Assembly (NCBI RefSeq): GCF_014649755.1
Contig: NZ_BMTQ01000007.1
Location: forward strand, 124,001 to 188,000
DNA: 64,000 bases
Direction: 5' to 3'
Source of the DNA: Streptomyces litmocidini
GTDB taxonomy: Bacteria; Actinomycetota; Actinomycetes; Streptomycetales; Streptomycetaceae
Shown: positions 1-9,240 of the stretch, one piece after another
Layout: each line of letters begins with the position of its first letter
Position numbering within the stretch: position 1 is the first letter of the stretch
Made by a program: the position numbers and the translations under genes
Notes under the pieces: generated by a model
Databases searched by the model: none
The model's input: only the letters and a program-made list of their open reading frames with translations
Told to the model about the DNA's origin: nothing

Positions 1-854
1 GCGTACCGGTCGATCAGCCGGAGCATCTCCTCGGGTGCCCACCGGTCCATGAGGACGAGCGGGTGGCCGATGTGCAGGGCGGCGGCCGCGAACTGGAGCA
101 CGGCCGTGTGGTAGAGCGGCGAGCAGACGAGGTGGACGTTGCCGTCGGCGGGCCGGATGCCGAAGATGCCGAGGAAGCCGCCGAGATGGGTCTCCTCGGG
201 CGGCTTTCCGGGCAGCGGGCGGCGGATGCCCCGGGGCCGGCCGGTGGTGCCGGAGGTGTAGTTCATGACCCAGCCGAGCGTGCGGTCGGCGGGCGCGGAT
301 CCGTCCTGTCCGTCGAGCAGTTCGGCGTACGGGCGGAATCCGGGGACCGTGCCGACGGCGTACCGGTGGGTGGGGGCGAGCCCGGCCTCGTCGGCGGCGA
401 GGGTGACCGCCTCGGCGAAGCGCTCGTGCGCCACCAGGACCTTGGCGCCGGAGTCGGCGACGATCCAGGCGATCTCGGGGCCGACGAAATGGTGGTTGAC
501 GGGGACGAGGTAGAAGCCGGCCTGGGTGGCGGCGAGGTGGGCGGTGAAGAACTCGGGACCGTTGGGCAGGACGACGGCGAACGCGTCGCCGCGTTCGAGT
601 CCGGCGGCGCGCAGCCCGTGGACGAGCCGGTTGGCCTCGGCGTGCAGCCGGCCGGCGCTCCACTCCTCGCCGTCGGGTGCGACGAGGACGGTGCGACCGG
701 GGTCGGCGGCGGCCTGGGCCCAGAATCCGGTGGGGGGCTGGGGCTCGGTGGGCGTCCGGCTGCCGGCGGAGGGCCGAGGTCCGACGGAGGACTGGCTGCC
801 GGTGGAGGGCCGGGCTCCGCTGGAGGGCTGGTTTCCGGTGGGACCGTTGGTCAC
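1..854 (-). CDS. Acyl-CoA synthetase (AMP-binding, ANL superfamily), 3' end cut by window
   Basis: This gene activates a carboxylic acid as acyl-AMP and transfers it to CoA. About 284 N-terminal residues are visible; the C-terminal part lies beyond position 1. Translating the minus strand from a GTG at 854 gives the ANL P-loop signature MNYTSGTTGRPRG near residues 195-208, preceded by a typical N-terminal acyl-ligase region, and followed by the YHTA motif. The first 50 or so residues are a Ser/Pro/Gly-rich repeat-like leader (PSSGARPSTGSQSS) that is unusual for the family. The GTG overlaps the TGA of the upstream nitronate monooxygenase (GTGA), so the two are translationally coupled and probably co-transcribed. 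Substrate cannot be read from the sequence; a fatty or aromatic acid is an inference from the neighbour. Confidence 0.85.
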   Translation of the reverse strand, partial: MTNGPTGNQPSSGARPSTGSQSSVGPRPSAGSRTPTEPQPPTGFWAQAAADPGRTVLVAPDGEEWSAGRLHAEANRLVHGLRAAGLERGDAFAVVLPNGPEFFTAHLAATQAGFYLVPVNHHFVGPEIAWIVADSGAKVLVAHERFAEAVTLAADEAGLAPTHRYAVGTVPGFRPYAELLDGQDGSAPADRTLGWVMNYTSGTTGRPRGIRRPLPGKPPEETHLGGFLGIFGIRPADGNVHLVCSPLYHTAVLQFAAAALHIGHPLVLMDRWAPEEMLRLIDRY

Positions 855-1963
855 TGGGCGCTCCGTCCGGCGATGCGGTTGATGCGGTCGACGGCCTTCT
901 CGAAGCCGCGGGTGAGGTCGTCGACGACCTCCTTGACGCTGCGCTCGGAGTTCATCCGGCCGACGATCTGTCCGACGGGGGTGCCGAGGAGCGGCTCGAC
1001 CTCGTACCGCTGGATGCGGGAGACGGCCTCGGCGACCAGGAGTCCCTGGAGGGGCATGGGGAGCGGGCCGGGCCCCGCCGGGTCGTCCCAGGCGTCGGTC
1101 CACTCGGTGCGGAGCTGACGGGCGGGCTTGCCGGTCAGGGCGCGGGAGCGGACCGTGTCGCCGGAGCCGGCGGCGAGCAGCTTGGCGGTGAGGGCGCGGG
1201 AGTGCAGCTCGGCCTCGGTGGTGGTGAGCCAGATCGAGCCGAGCCAGACGCCCTGGGCACCGAGGGCGAGTCCGGCGGCGATCTGCTCGCCGCTGCCGAT
1301 GCCGCCGGCGGCGAGCACGGGCAGCGGGGAGACGGCGTCGACGACCTCGGGGGTGAGGACCATGGAGGCGATCTCGCCGGTGTGGCCGCCCGCCTCGTAC
1401 CCCTGGGCGACGACGACGTCGATGCCGGCGTCGGCGTGGTGGCGGGCGTGGCGGGCGCTGCCCGCGAGGGCGGCGACGAGGACGCCGTGGTCGTGGGCGC
1501 GGGCGACGACGTCGGGCGGCGGCGATCCGAGGGCGTTGGCGAGGAGCCTGATCGGGTAGTCGAAGGCCACGTCGAGCTGGCTGCGGGCGACCTGCTCCAT
1601 CCAGCCGGTGATCCGCCAGCCGGATGCCTCTCCCTCGGCCAGTTCGGGGACGCCGTGTTCGGCGAGCGTGGCGCGGACGAACGCCCGGTGCTCCTCGGGG
1701 ATCATGGCCTCGATCTCGGCCTCGGTGACGCCTTCGACCGCCTTCTTCGCGGGCATCACGACGTCGAGGCCGTAGGGCAGGCCGTCGGTGTGCTCCTGCA
1801 TCCAGTCGAGGTCGCGGGCGAGGTCGTCGGGTGCGGTGTAGCGGACCGCGCCGAGGACGCCGAACCCGCCGGCTCTGGTGAGTGCGGCCGCCACCGCGGG
1901 GAAGGGCGTGAAGCCGAAGATGGCGTGCTCGATCCCCAGGGTGCGACTCAGCTCCGTCTCCAT
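851..1963 (-). CDS. Nitronate monooxygenase (2-nitropropane dioxygenase family)
   Basis: This is an FMN-dependent TIM-barrel enzyme of about 370 residues that oxidises alkyl nitronates or acts as a related enoyl-reductase-like flavoprotein. The family signature GYEAGGHTG lies near residue 190 and the FMN phosphate-binding loop AAGGIGSG near residue 215. The start chosen is the ATG of METELSRTLG because homologues begin close to this point; the Shine-Dalgarno there is weak. It heads a coupled pair with the acyl-CoA ligase, a pairing common in actinobacterial lipid catabolism clusters. A near-perfect palindrome about 44 bp upstream may be the operator. Substrate is unknown. Confidence 0.88.
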   Translation of the reverse strand: METELSRTLGIEHAIFGFTPFPAVAAALTRAGGFGVLGAVRYTAPDDLARDLDWMQEHTDGLPYGLDVVMPAKKAVEGVTEAEIEAMIPEEHRAFVRATLAEHGVPELAEGEASGWRITGWMEQVARSQLDVAFDYPIRLLANALGSPPPDVVARAHDHGVLVAALAGSARHARHHADAGIDVVVAQGYEAGGHTGEIASMVLTPEVVDAVSPLPVLAAGGIGSGEQIAAGLALGAQGVWLGSIWLTTTEAELHSRALTAKLLAAGSGDTVRSRALTGKPARQLRTEWTDAWDDPAGPGPLPMPLQGLLVAEAVSRIQRYEVEPLLGTPVGQIVGRMNSERSVKEVVDDLTRGFEKAVDRINRIAGRSAQ

Positions 1964-2006
1964 GGGCGGCAGGATGCCGCAGCGGCGCGACGGAGGGAAG
2001 ACATTT

Positions 2007-2023
2007 TCTGATGCAGCGTCAGA
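2007..2023 (-). promoter_or_regulatory. 17-bp palindrome upstream of the nitronate monooxygenase operon
   Basis: TCTGATGCAGCGTCAGA has 8-bp arms around a central A with one mismatch (TCTGAYGC / GCGTCAGA). It sits 44-60 bp upstream of the minus-strand start at 1963 and so could be a TetR-type operator for the monooxygenase/acyl-ligase pair. It also lies between that operon and the divergent serine hydrolase. The regulator is not identifiable in this window. Confidence 0.5.
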
Positions 2024-2086
2024 TTCTTTGCGGGCGGTCCATCGGTGTCCCGCCGACGGCACGTCGGCGTTTCGCCGCCGCCCCGC

Positions 2087-3892
2087 GTGGGAGAGGGTGG
2101 GCATGACGGACGAGGTCGAGCGGACGGAGGGCCGGGCCGCCGCGCGTTCGGCGGCGGGGTGCCGGCCCTCGGAGGTGCGCTGGTGATCGGTGCGGTGCCG
2201 GGGGCCGCGGCCTCCCCGGGGCGCGGGACGGCAGTCCCGTACGAGGCCGTGCGCGGGTCCGCGCGGCGGACCACGCTGCGGCGCGGCTCCGCGGAGCGCG
2301 CGGGGCTGCTCGCGCCGCACCTGGACGGACTGGTCGCGGACGCCGAACGCTTCCTCGCGCCCTCCCCCACCCACCCGTGGTACGCGGGCGCCGTCCTGCT
2401 CGCCGGGCGGGGCGGGACCGTCGCCCTGCACCGGGCGATCGGCTCGGCCGTGCGGTACGCGGCGTACGACGAGAAGACCGACACGGGGATCGAGCTGCCG
2501 CCGGAGCGGCGGATCCCCATGACCGAGGACACCGTCTTCGACCTGGCGTCGGTCTCCAAGCTGTTCACCTCGATCCTGGCGGTGCAGCAGATCGAGCGCG
2601 GGGCGGTGCGGCTGGAGGAGAGGGTCGCCGCGTATCTGCCGGAGTTCGGCGGCGGCGGGAAGCAGGACGTCACCGTACGGCAGCTGCTCACCCACACGTC
2701 CGGGTTCCGGTCCTGGATCCCGCTCTACCGGGAGCCGACGCGGGAGGGGAAGCTGCGGCTGCTGTGGGCGGAGCCACCGGCGAACCCGCCGGGCTCCGCG
2801 TACCTCTATTCGGACCTGAACCTGATCGCGCTCCAGCTGGTCCTGGAGGAGATCACCGGTCGCGGTCTGGACGTCCTGCTCCACGACGAGATCACCGCTC
2901 CGCTCGGGATGCACCGCACTCGTTTCAATCCGCCTCCCTCCTGGCGGCCGGGGATCGCCGCCACCGAGGACGCCCGGCGGCCCTGGTCCGGTCTCGACCG
3001 GGGCATGGTCCACGGCGAGGTCCACGACGAGAACGCCCACTCCCTCGGCGGCGTCGCCGGCCACGCCGGTGTCTTCTCCCGCGCCCGGGACCTCGCGGTC
3101 CTCGCCCGCACCCTGCTCAACGGCGGCGCGTACGGCCGGGCCCGCATCCTCTCCCCCGCGTCGGTGGAGCTGATGTTCACCGACTTCAACACCGCCTTCC
3201 CCGGCGACGCGCACGGGCTCGGCTTCGAGCTCCACCAGCACTGGTACATGGGCGCCATGGCCACCCCGTACACGGCCGGGCACACCGGCTTCACCGGCAC
3301 CAGCCTCGTCCTCGACCCGACGACCGACGCGTTCCTGATCCTGCTCGGCAACTCCGTGCACCCGGTGCGCTCCTGGCGCTCCGGCTCCGCGCCGCGCGTC
3401 GCCGCGGCGGACCGGCTGGCCCGCGCCGTCCCCGTCCGCCCGGCCCGGGGCCGCACCTCGTGGTTCTCCGGCACGGCGAGCGCCACGACGGCCACCCTGA
3501 CGCTGCCCCCGGTGCCCGGTGCCGCGCGCCTGGAGTGCGCGCTGTGGTGGGACACCGGGCCCGGCGCCGACCCGGTCGCCCTGGAGGCCTCGGTCGACGG
3601 CGGCACGACCTGGCGGCCGGTGCCCTTCACCACCGACGGCCGCGCCGGGCACCCGACGGGCACGGTCGGCGGCTGGTCCGGCCGTGTCTGGCACGCGGTG
3701 TCCGCCCCACTGCCCGGGGCGGGCGCCCTCCTGCGCTGGCGGTACGCCAGCGATCAGCGGTACGTGGGGCGGGGTGTGTACGTGGACGGCCTGCGGCTGC
3801 TCGACGCGGCGGGGCTGCCCGTCTTCGACGAGGCGCGATCCGCGGACGGGGCGCGGATCGAGGCGAACGGCTGGACCAGGTCAGCCGATTGA
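2087..3892 (+). CDS. Secreted serine hydrolase (class C beta-lactamase / DD-peptidase fold) with C-terminal beta-sandwich
   Basis: A penicillin-binding-protein-like serine hydrolase. The catalytic SxxK motif is SVSK near residue 155, the YxN-equivalent is YSD near residue 240, and the KTG-equivalent is HTG near residue 398. About 150 further residues after the catalytic domain resemble a jelly-roll carbohydrate/MAM-like domain (WRYASDQRYVGRGVYVDG). The N-terminus has a twin-Arg-like leader, GRRAFGGGVPALGG, suggesting export. The start is uncertain: GTG codons at 2045, 2087 and 2159 are all in frame and none has a good Shine-Dalgarno, whereas an ATG at 2103 with GGAGAGGGTGG before it is in another frame and runs into a stop at 2186. 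A one-base shift in the GC-rich stretch around 2130-2145 would join that good start to the signal peptide. Biological substrate unknown. Confidence 0.8.
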   Translation: MGEGGHDGRGRADGGPGRRAFGGGVPALGGALVIGAVPGAAASPGRGTAVPYEAVRGSARRTTLRRGSAERAGLLAPHLDGLVADAERFLAPSPTHPWYAGAVLLAGRGGTVALHRAIGSAVRYAAYDEKTDTGIELPPERRIPMTEDTVFDLASVSKLFTSILAVQQIERGAVRLEERVAAYLPEFGGGGKQDVTVRQLLTHTSGFRSWIPLYREPTREGKLRLLWAEPPANPPGSAYLYSDLNLIALQLVLEEITGRGLDVLLHDEITAPLGMHRTRFNPPPSWRPGIAATEDARRPWSGLDRGMVHGEVHDENAHSLGGVAGHAGVFSRARDLAVLARTLLNGGAYGRARILSPASVELMFTDFNTAFPGDAHGLGFELHQHWYMGAMATPYTAGHTGFTGTSLVLDPTTDAFLILLGNSVHPVRSWRSGSAPRVAAADRLARAVPVRPARGRTSWFSGTASATTATLTLPPVPGAARLECALWWDTGPGADPVALEASVDGGTTWRPVPFTTDGRAGHPTGTVGGWSGRVWHAVSAPLPGAGALLRWRYASDQRYVGRGVYVDGLRLLDAAGLPVFDEARSADGARIEANGWTRSAD

Positions 3893-4129
3893 GCCCGAGC
3901 TGACGGACCGTCGGGGCGAGCTGCGTACGAGCGATCACATGAGGTAGCGTCCCCGCCGGGAGATCCCACCGGGGGATGGGACGAACGCCGGGGCGGGCGG
4001 GCGTCGCGTCGCCCGTGTGCGGCGCCCTTCCGCTCCGCGGGGCCGCCGCGACCGGCCCGCCGGCGGACGCGACGCCATCGCTTCCCGGCCCGGCCGCCCC
4101 GCCGTCCGTCACCTCCGCCTCCACCCCGC

Positions 4130-4159
4130 CCCACTCCACTTCACTTCACTTCACTTCAA
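4130..4159. repeat. CTTCA/TTCAC pentamer repeat before the sialidase gene
   Basis: Five or six copies of a five-base unit (CACTT) occur directly before the sialidase ribosome site AAGAGG. The repeat is C/A/T rich, so it would be unstructured in the mRNA leader, and slippage could vary spacing. Nothing else recognisable was seen in the 280-bp gap after the serine hydrolase. Confidence 0.6.
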
Positions 4160-4172
4160 GAGGTGTTCCTTC

Positions 4173-6185
4173 ATGCTGTCCCTGTCCGAGCGCCGTCCAC
4201 CCGGCGCTCGCCGCTTCGCGCTGTCCGCATGGCTGTGCGCGCTCTCCCTCGCCGTCCTGGCGGCGGTCGTCCCGGCGGTCACGCCGCCGTCGTCCGCCGC
4301 CGCGTCGACGACGGCCACGACCGCCGCGCCGGAGGTCGCGAGGCAGGTGTCCACCGTGCCGTTCAAGGCACGGGAAAACTACTACTGCACGCGCATCCCC
4401 GCCGTCGTCACCAGCAGGACGGGCGTCCTCCTCGCCTTCGCCGAGGGCCGCATCCGGCTGGACCCGACCGGCTGCCACGACGTCGGCGACAACGACATCG
4501 TGCTCAAGAGGTCCCTCGACGGAGGAGCGACCTGGCAGCCGCTCCAGATCGTGGTCGGCGGCTCCGACGAACTCGCCCACGGCAACCCCGCGCCGGTTGT
4601 GGACGCGGTCACCGGCCGCATCACGCTCCTGTACTCCAGCAGCGACTGGAACCACGACCCGGCCAAGCCCAGCCGCACGGGACACCCGCGCACGGTCCAC
4701 GCCGTCCACAGCATGGACGGCGGCGTGACCTGGTCCGCGAGCGTGCCGCAGCCGCAGCTCAAGGCCGCCGGCTGGGGATGGGTCTCCACCGGCCCCGGCC
4801 ACGGCATCCAGCTCGGCCGGGGACCGCACCACGGCCGGCTGGTCGTCCCCGGCGACCACACGGCCGGCGGTGACACGACCGCGGGCGGCCAGCTGTACGT
4901 CAGCGACGACGGCGGCCTCACCTGGTCGCTCGGTGCCACCTCCGAGGCGAGCAAGACCGGCGCGTACCCCGCGGAGCTGACGGTCGCCGAGACCACCGAC
5001 GGCAACGTCTACGTCAACGCCCGCAACTCCGCGCCCACGCACTGCCGGACCAACGAGCACCGGCTCGAGACCGTCGGCACCGACGGCGGCGGAGCCTTCG
5101 CGGCCCCCTTCACCCAGGTGGCCGACCTGGACACCTCTCCGGTCTTCGGCTCGCTGCTGCGGCTGCACGCCGTGGACCAGGACGGGAAGCCCGACCGGCT
5201 GCTGTACTCGGGCGCCTCCCGGCTCGGCCCGAGCGCGCTGGAGGACCGGCGCGAGCTGGCCGTCCGCTCCTCGTACGACGAGGGGAGGACCTGGAAGACC
5301 GCCGGCACCCTGGTCTCGGCGGCCCGCACCGGCTATTCCGATCTGACGCTGCTGCCGAACGGTTCCGTCGGCATCGTGTACGAGACGGCCGGGAACATCC
5401 CGCACGGCAACGTCGCCTTCGCCGCCTTCACCGAGCAGGCCATGAACGACTCCGAGACGGAGCTGCGCCGCCCGCGCACCAGCGACACCCACGAACGCGC
5501 CGTCGGCGAGGCCGGCAACCACGCCGTCGTCCACGGCGGCGCACGGCTGGGAACGCGATCGGGCGGCGGCGCCATGGACTTCGACGGCCAGGACGACTAC
5601 CTGCGCCTCGTCTGTTCCCCCACCCTGCGGGTCGACGACGGGGACTTCACCGTCACGGCGTGGTTCAAGCACGCGGCCACCACCGGCACGCTGCCGATCA
5701 TCTGGGCGTACGGCATGCCCGGCACCGACCCGCTGAAGAAGGGCCGGCACTTCTCGGTCCGGGCCGAGCCCGGCGGCAACGTCCTGCGTGCCACCGTCGG
5801 CACGGACATCGGCTCCACCGAGGTGACGCTGCCGTCCTCGTACGGCGACGACGCGTGGCACCACGTCGTGTTCAAGCGGCAGGGCCTGACCATCGGCCTC
5901 GCCGTGGACGGGGGCCCCGCGGCCACCGCGACCATGCCGGCGGGGGCCTCGGCGGCGGACCGGAACCTCACCCCGGCCGGCGAGTTCAACATCCACATCG
6001 GCGCCCGGCCCGACTTCCCCAACCAGCCGGCCGGGGTGTCGCAGCTCTTCCGCGGCACCCTGGACGACGTGCGGCTCTTCAGGACCGCGCTGACCGAGGA
6101 CGAGGCGGCCGCCGTGAAGAACGGCTCCCTCGACGTCGCGAAGGACGAGGAGGAGCTCCGCCTCGGTTTCTCCACCATCTGGTAG
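4173..6185 (+). CDS. Secreted exo-alpha-sialidase with C-terminal LamG-like domain
   Basis: A glycoside hydrolase that releases terminal sialic acids. A signal peptide covers residues 1-45 (two Arg clusters, LSAWLCALSLAVLAAVV, Ala-rich cleavage site). The sialidase RIP motif is at about residue 73, and four Asp boxes (SLDGGATW, SMDGGVTW, SDDGGLTW, SYDEGRTW) lie at about 115, 180, 245 and 367, as in a six-bladed propeller. Residues from about 465 form a concanavalin/LamG-like module (FDGQDDYLRL, FTVTAWFKH) that may bind glycans. The ATG follows AAGAGG by 10 bases. Length 670 fits secreted Streptomyces sialidases. It is monocistronic and converges on the alpha/beta hydrolase. Confidence 0.92.
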   Translation: MLSLSERRPPGARRFALSAWLCALSLAVLAAVVPAVTPPSSAAASTTATTAAPEVARQVSTVPFKARENYYCTRIPAVVTSRTGVLLAFAEGRIRLDPTGCHDVGDNDIVLKRSLDGGATWQPLQIVVGGSDELAHGNPAPVVDAVTGRITLLYSSSDWNHDPAKPSRTGHPRTVHAVHSMDGGVTWSASVPQPQLKAAGWGWVSTGPGHGIQLGRGPHHGRLVVPGDHTAGGDTTAGGQLYVSDDGGLTWSLGATSEASKTGAYPAELTVAETTDGNVYVNARNSAPTHCRTNEHRLETVGTDGGGAFAAPFTQVADLDTSPVFGSLLRLHAVDQDGKPDRLLYSGASRLGPSALEDRRELAVRSSYDEGRTWKTAGTLVSAARTGYSDLTLLPNGSVGIVYETAGNIPHGNVAFAAFTEQAMNDSETELRRPRTSDTHERAVGEAGNHAVVHGGARLGTRSGGGAMDFDGQDDYLRLVCSPTLRVDDGDFTVTAWFKHAATTGTLPIIWAYGMPGTDPLKKGRHFSVRAEPGGNVLRATVGTDIGSTEVTLPSSYGDDAWHHVVFKRQGLTIGLAVDGGPAATATMPAGASAADRNLTPAGEFNIHIGARPDFPNQPAGVSQLFRGTLDDVRLFRTALTEDEAAAVKNGSLDVAKDEEELRLGFSTIW

Positions 6186-6200
6186 ACGGGGCTCCGGAGA

Positions 6201-6986
6201 TCAGACCGCCTCGGCGTACAGCTCCTCGACCAGCCGGGCGACGCGTTCGGGTTCGCGCAGCGTCGGGTAGTGGTCGGACGCGGCCAGCCTGACGAGACGG
6301 CAGCCCGGGATCCGTTCGGCCATCTCCTCGTTGCAGCGCACGACCACCGGCCGGTCCTGCTCGCCCAGCGCGAGCAGGGCCGGCGCGGAGATCTCCCCGA
6401 GCCTGCCGAAGGCGGGCGGGCCGGCGAGCTGGCGGCCGGCATTGCTGAGCCAGGCGGGCAGCACGGCCCGGCAGAGCTCCGCCGCGACCGGGTCGGACTC
6501 GGGGGTCCCGCCGCCCGCCCTGCCCCACTCGGCGAGGCCGAGACGGACGATGCCGTCCACGTCACCGGCCTCGGCCAGGGAGGGGAGGCGCTCGAAGAAC
6601 TCGCCCGAGTCCAGTCCCTCGTACCCCGACACACCGGGGACGAAGAGGGCGAGGCCCGCCACCCGGCCGGGTGCCTCCAGGGCGAAGTCGACCGCGGTGG
6701 CCCCGCCCATGCTGGAGCCCACCAGGACCGCCCGCTCGATCTCGAAGCGGTCGAGGACCTCGGCCAGGTCGCCGACCGGGGAGTACGCGGTGGTGGGCGC
6801 GGGTGAACGTCCGTAGCCGCGCACGTCGTAGCGGATCACCCGGTGCCGCGCGCGGAGCGCCGGCAGGACCGGGTCCCACAGCGTGGAGTCGCCGACGCCG
6901 GGATGGAGGAGGACCAGCGGCAGGCCCTCTCCTTCCGCGTCGTCCGCCCAGACTTCGCCGTCCTTGACGGGGATCATGGTTTCCAT
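6201..6986 (-). CDS. Alpha/beta hydrolase
   Basis: A cytosolic alpha/beta-fold hydrolase of about 261 residues. The oxyanion region is LLHPGVGDS near residue 25-33, the nucleophile elbow is GSSMGG near 92, and the C-terminal catalytic His is in SDHYPTL near 238. The start is taken at METMIPV; MIPVKDG three codons later is possible and neither has a strong Shine-Dalgarno. Lactonase, esterase or haloperoxidase-like activity cannot be separated from sequence alone. The gene ends 15 bp from the sialidase stop, so the two converge. Confidence 0.85.
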   Translation of the reverse strand: METMIPVKDGEVWADDAEGEGLPLVLLHPGVGDSTLWDPVLPALRARHRVIRYDVRGYGRSPAPTTAYSPVGDLAEVLDRFEIERAVLVGSSMGGATAVDFALEAPGRVAGLALFVPGVSGYEGLDSGEFFERLPSLAEAGDVDGIVRLGLAEWGRAGGGTPESDPVAAELCRAVLPAWLSNAGRQLAGPPAFGRLGEISAPALLALGEQDRPVVVRCNEEMAERIPGCRLVRLAASDHYPTLREPERVARLVEELYAEAV

Positions 6987-7018
6987 GGGCCCAGTCTGGT
7001 GGGGCGCATCGACCATCC

Positions 7019-7065
7019 GCCAGTACTCCTCCGCCGGTACTCCTCCGCCGGTGCTCCTCCGTCCG
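7019..7065. repeat. Three imperfect 15-bp GTACTCCTCCGCCG repeats
   Basis: The unit GTACTCCTCCGCCG(G) occurs twice exactly and once with one change (GTGCTCCTCCGTCC) in the gap between the LysR gene and the alpha/beta hydrolase. On the minus strand it reads as CGGCGGAGGAGTAC, so it supplies several GGAGGAG Shine-Dalgarno-like strings upstream of the hydrolase, but they are 30 bp or more from its start. Confidence 0.6.
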
Positions 7066-7102
7066 TACGCCTCCGGAGTCGCGGCCCACGGGCGCCCGTC
7101 GG

Positions 7103-8011
7103 TCAGGCGTCGTCTTCGGACGCCGTCCGCAGGGCGGTCAGCACGGGGCTGATCAGGGGGTGGTCCGCCGCGCCGCGCCGGACGGCGGCGAAGACCCTGC
7201 GGGTCGGGGCGACGCCCTCGATCGGGCGGACCTCCACGCCCGTGAGCTCCATCCCGCGCAGGGCCGACCGCGGCACGAGCGCCACGCCGGCGGAGGCCGC
7301 CGCGAGGGCGACGACGGCGCGGAAGTCGTCGGACGAGTGCTCCGGATTCAGTGCGAACCCGGCGTACTCGCAGGCCAGGACGGTCACGTCGTGGCAGGGG
7401 TTCCCCTCGGACTGGCCTATCCAGGTGTCCTTGGCGAGGTCGGCGAGCGCGACCCGTTCGCCGGCCGCCAGGGGGTGGCCGGGCGGCAGGACCGCGTCGA
7501 ACGGCTCGGCGTAGAGCGGAACGCGGGTGAGCCGGTCGTCGTCCTCGCCCGGCGCGCCCCGGTACTCGACCGCGACGGCCACGTCCACCTGCCGGTCCAG
7601 GACCATGAGCAGGCTCTCGTCGCCCTCCGCGTCCCTGACCCGGACCCGGATGCCGGGCGCGGTGCGGGCGAGGGAGGCGATGGCCGGGGCCACCACGAGC
7701 CCGATGCCGGTGGCGAACGCGGCGACCGTGACCGTACCGGCGTCGCCGGAGCCGTAGGCGGCGAGCTCGGCCTCGGCCCGCTCCAACTGGGCGAGCACGG
7801 CGTTGGCGTGGCTGAGCAGGATCTCGCCGGCCGGGGTGAGGCGCGCGCCGCGCGCGCTGCGGTCCACCAGGCGGTGGCCGGTCTCCTGCTCCAGGGCGGC
7901 GAGCTGCTGGGAGACGGCGGAGGGGGTGAGATAGAGCGCGGCGGCCGCCGCCGTGACCGTGCGGTGGTCGGCCACCGCACGGAGGATGTGCAACCGCCGC
8001 GCTTCGATCAT
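7103..8011 (-). CDS. LysR-family transcriptional regulator
   Basis: A 302-residue LysR regulator. Residues 1-60 form the winged helix-turn-helix (RLHILRAVADHRTVTAAAAALYLTPSAVSQQL has the usual HTH spacing), followed by a linker helix and a substrate-binding-like effector domain from about 90. The ATG start is followed directly by the HTH as in most family members. It lies 26 bp downstream of kbl on the same strand, so it may be the last gene of the tdh-kbl transcript or have its own promoter in the gap, which contains an inverted repeat. Ligand unknown. Confidence 0.9.
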   Translation of the reverse strand: MIEARRLHILRAVADHRTVTAAAAALYLTPSAVSQQLAALEQETGHRLVDRSARGARLTPAGEILLSHANAVLAQLERAEAELAAYGSGDAGTVTVAAFATGIGLVVAPAIASLARTAPGIRVRVRDAEGDESLLMVLDRQVDVAVAVEYRGAPGEDDDRLTRVPLYAEPFDAVLPPGHPLAAGERVALADLAKDTWIGQSEGNPCHDVTVLACEYAGFALNPEHSSDDFRAVVALAAASAGVALVPRSALRGMELTGVEVRPIEGVAPTRRVFAAVRRGAADHPLISPVLTALRTASEDDA

Positions 8012-8017
8012 GCCCCC

Positions 8018-8037
8018 AGTGTCTCAGCCCCCGGACA

Positions 8038-8039
<2 letters not shown>
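8018..8039 (-). promoter_or_regulatory. AGTGTC-N10-GACACT inverted repeat before the LysR gene
   Basis: Six-base perfect arms separated by 10 bp fill the short gap between the kbl stop and the LysR start. The size fits a LysR autoregulatory box, but a weak transcript-end hairpin is an alternative. Confidence 0.4.
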
Positions 8040-9237
<1,198 letters not shown>

Positions 9238-9240
9238 GGG

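Noticed and set aside
851..3694. A 947-residue minus-strand frame covering serine hydrolase and nitronate monooxygenase
   Set aside because: Only the last 370 residues match a family; the rest is the shadow of the plus-strand hydrolase in high-GC DNA.
4146..5996. A 616-residue minus-strand frame inside the sialidase
   Set aside because: Antisense shadow without start signal or domain.
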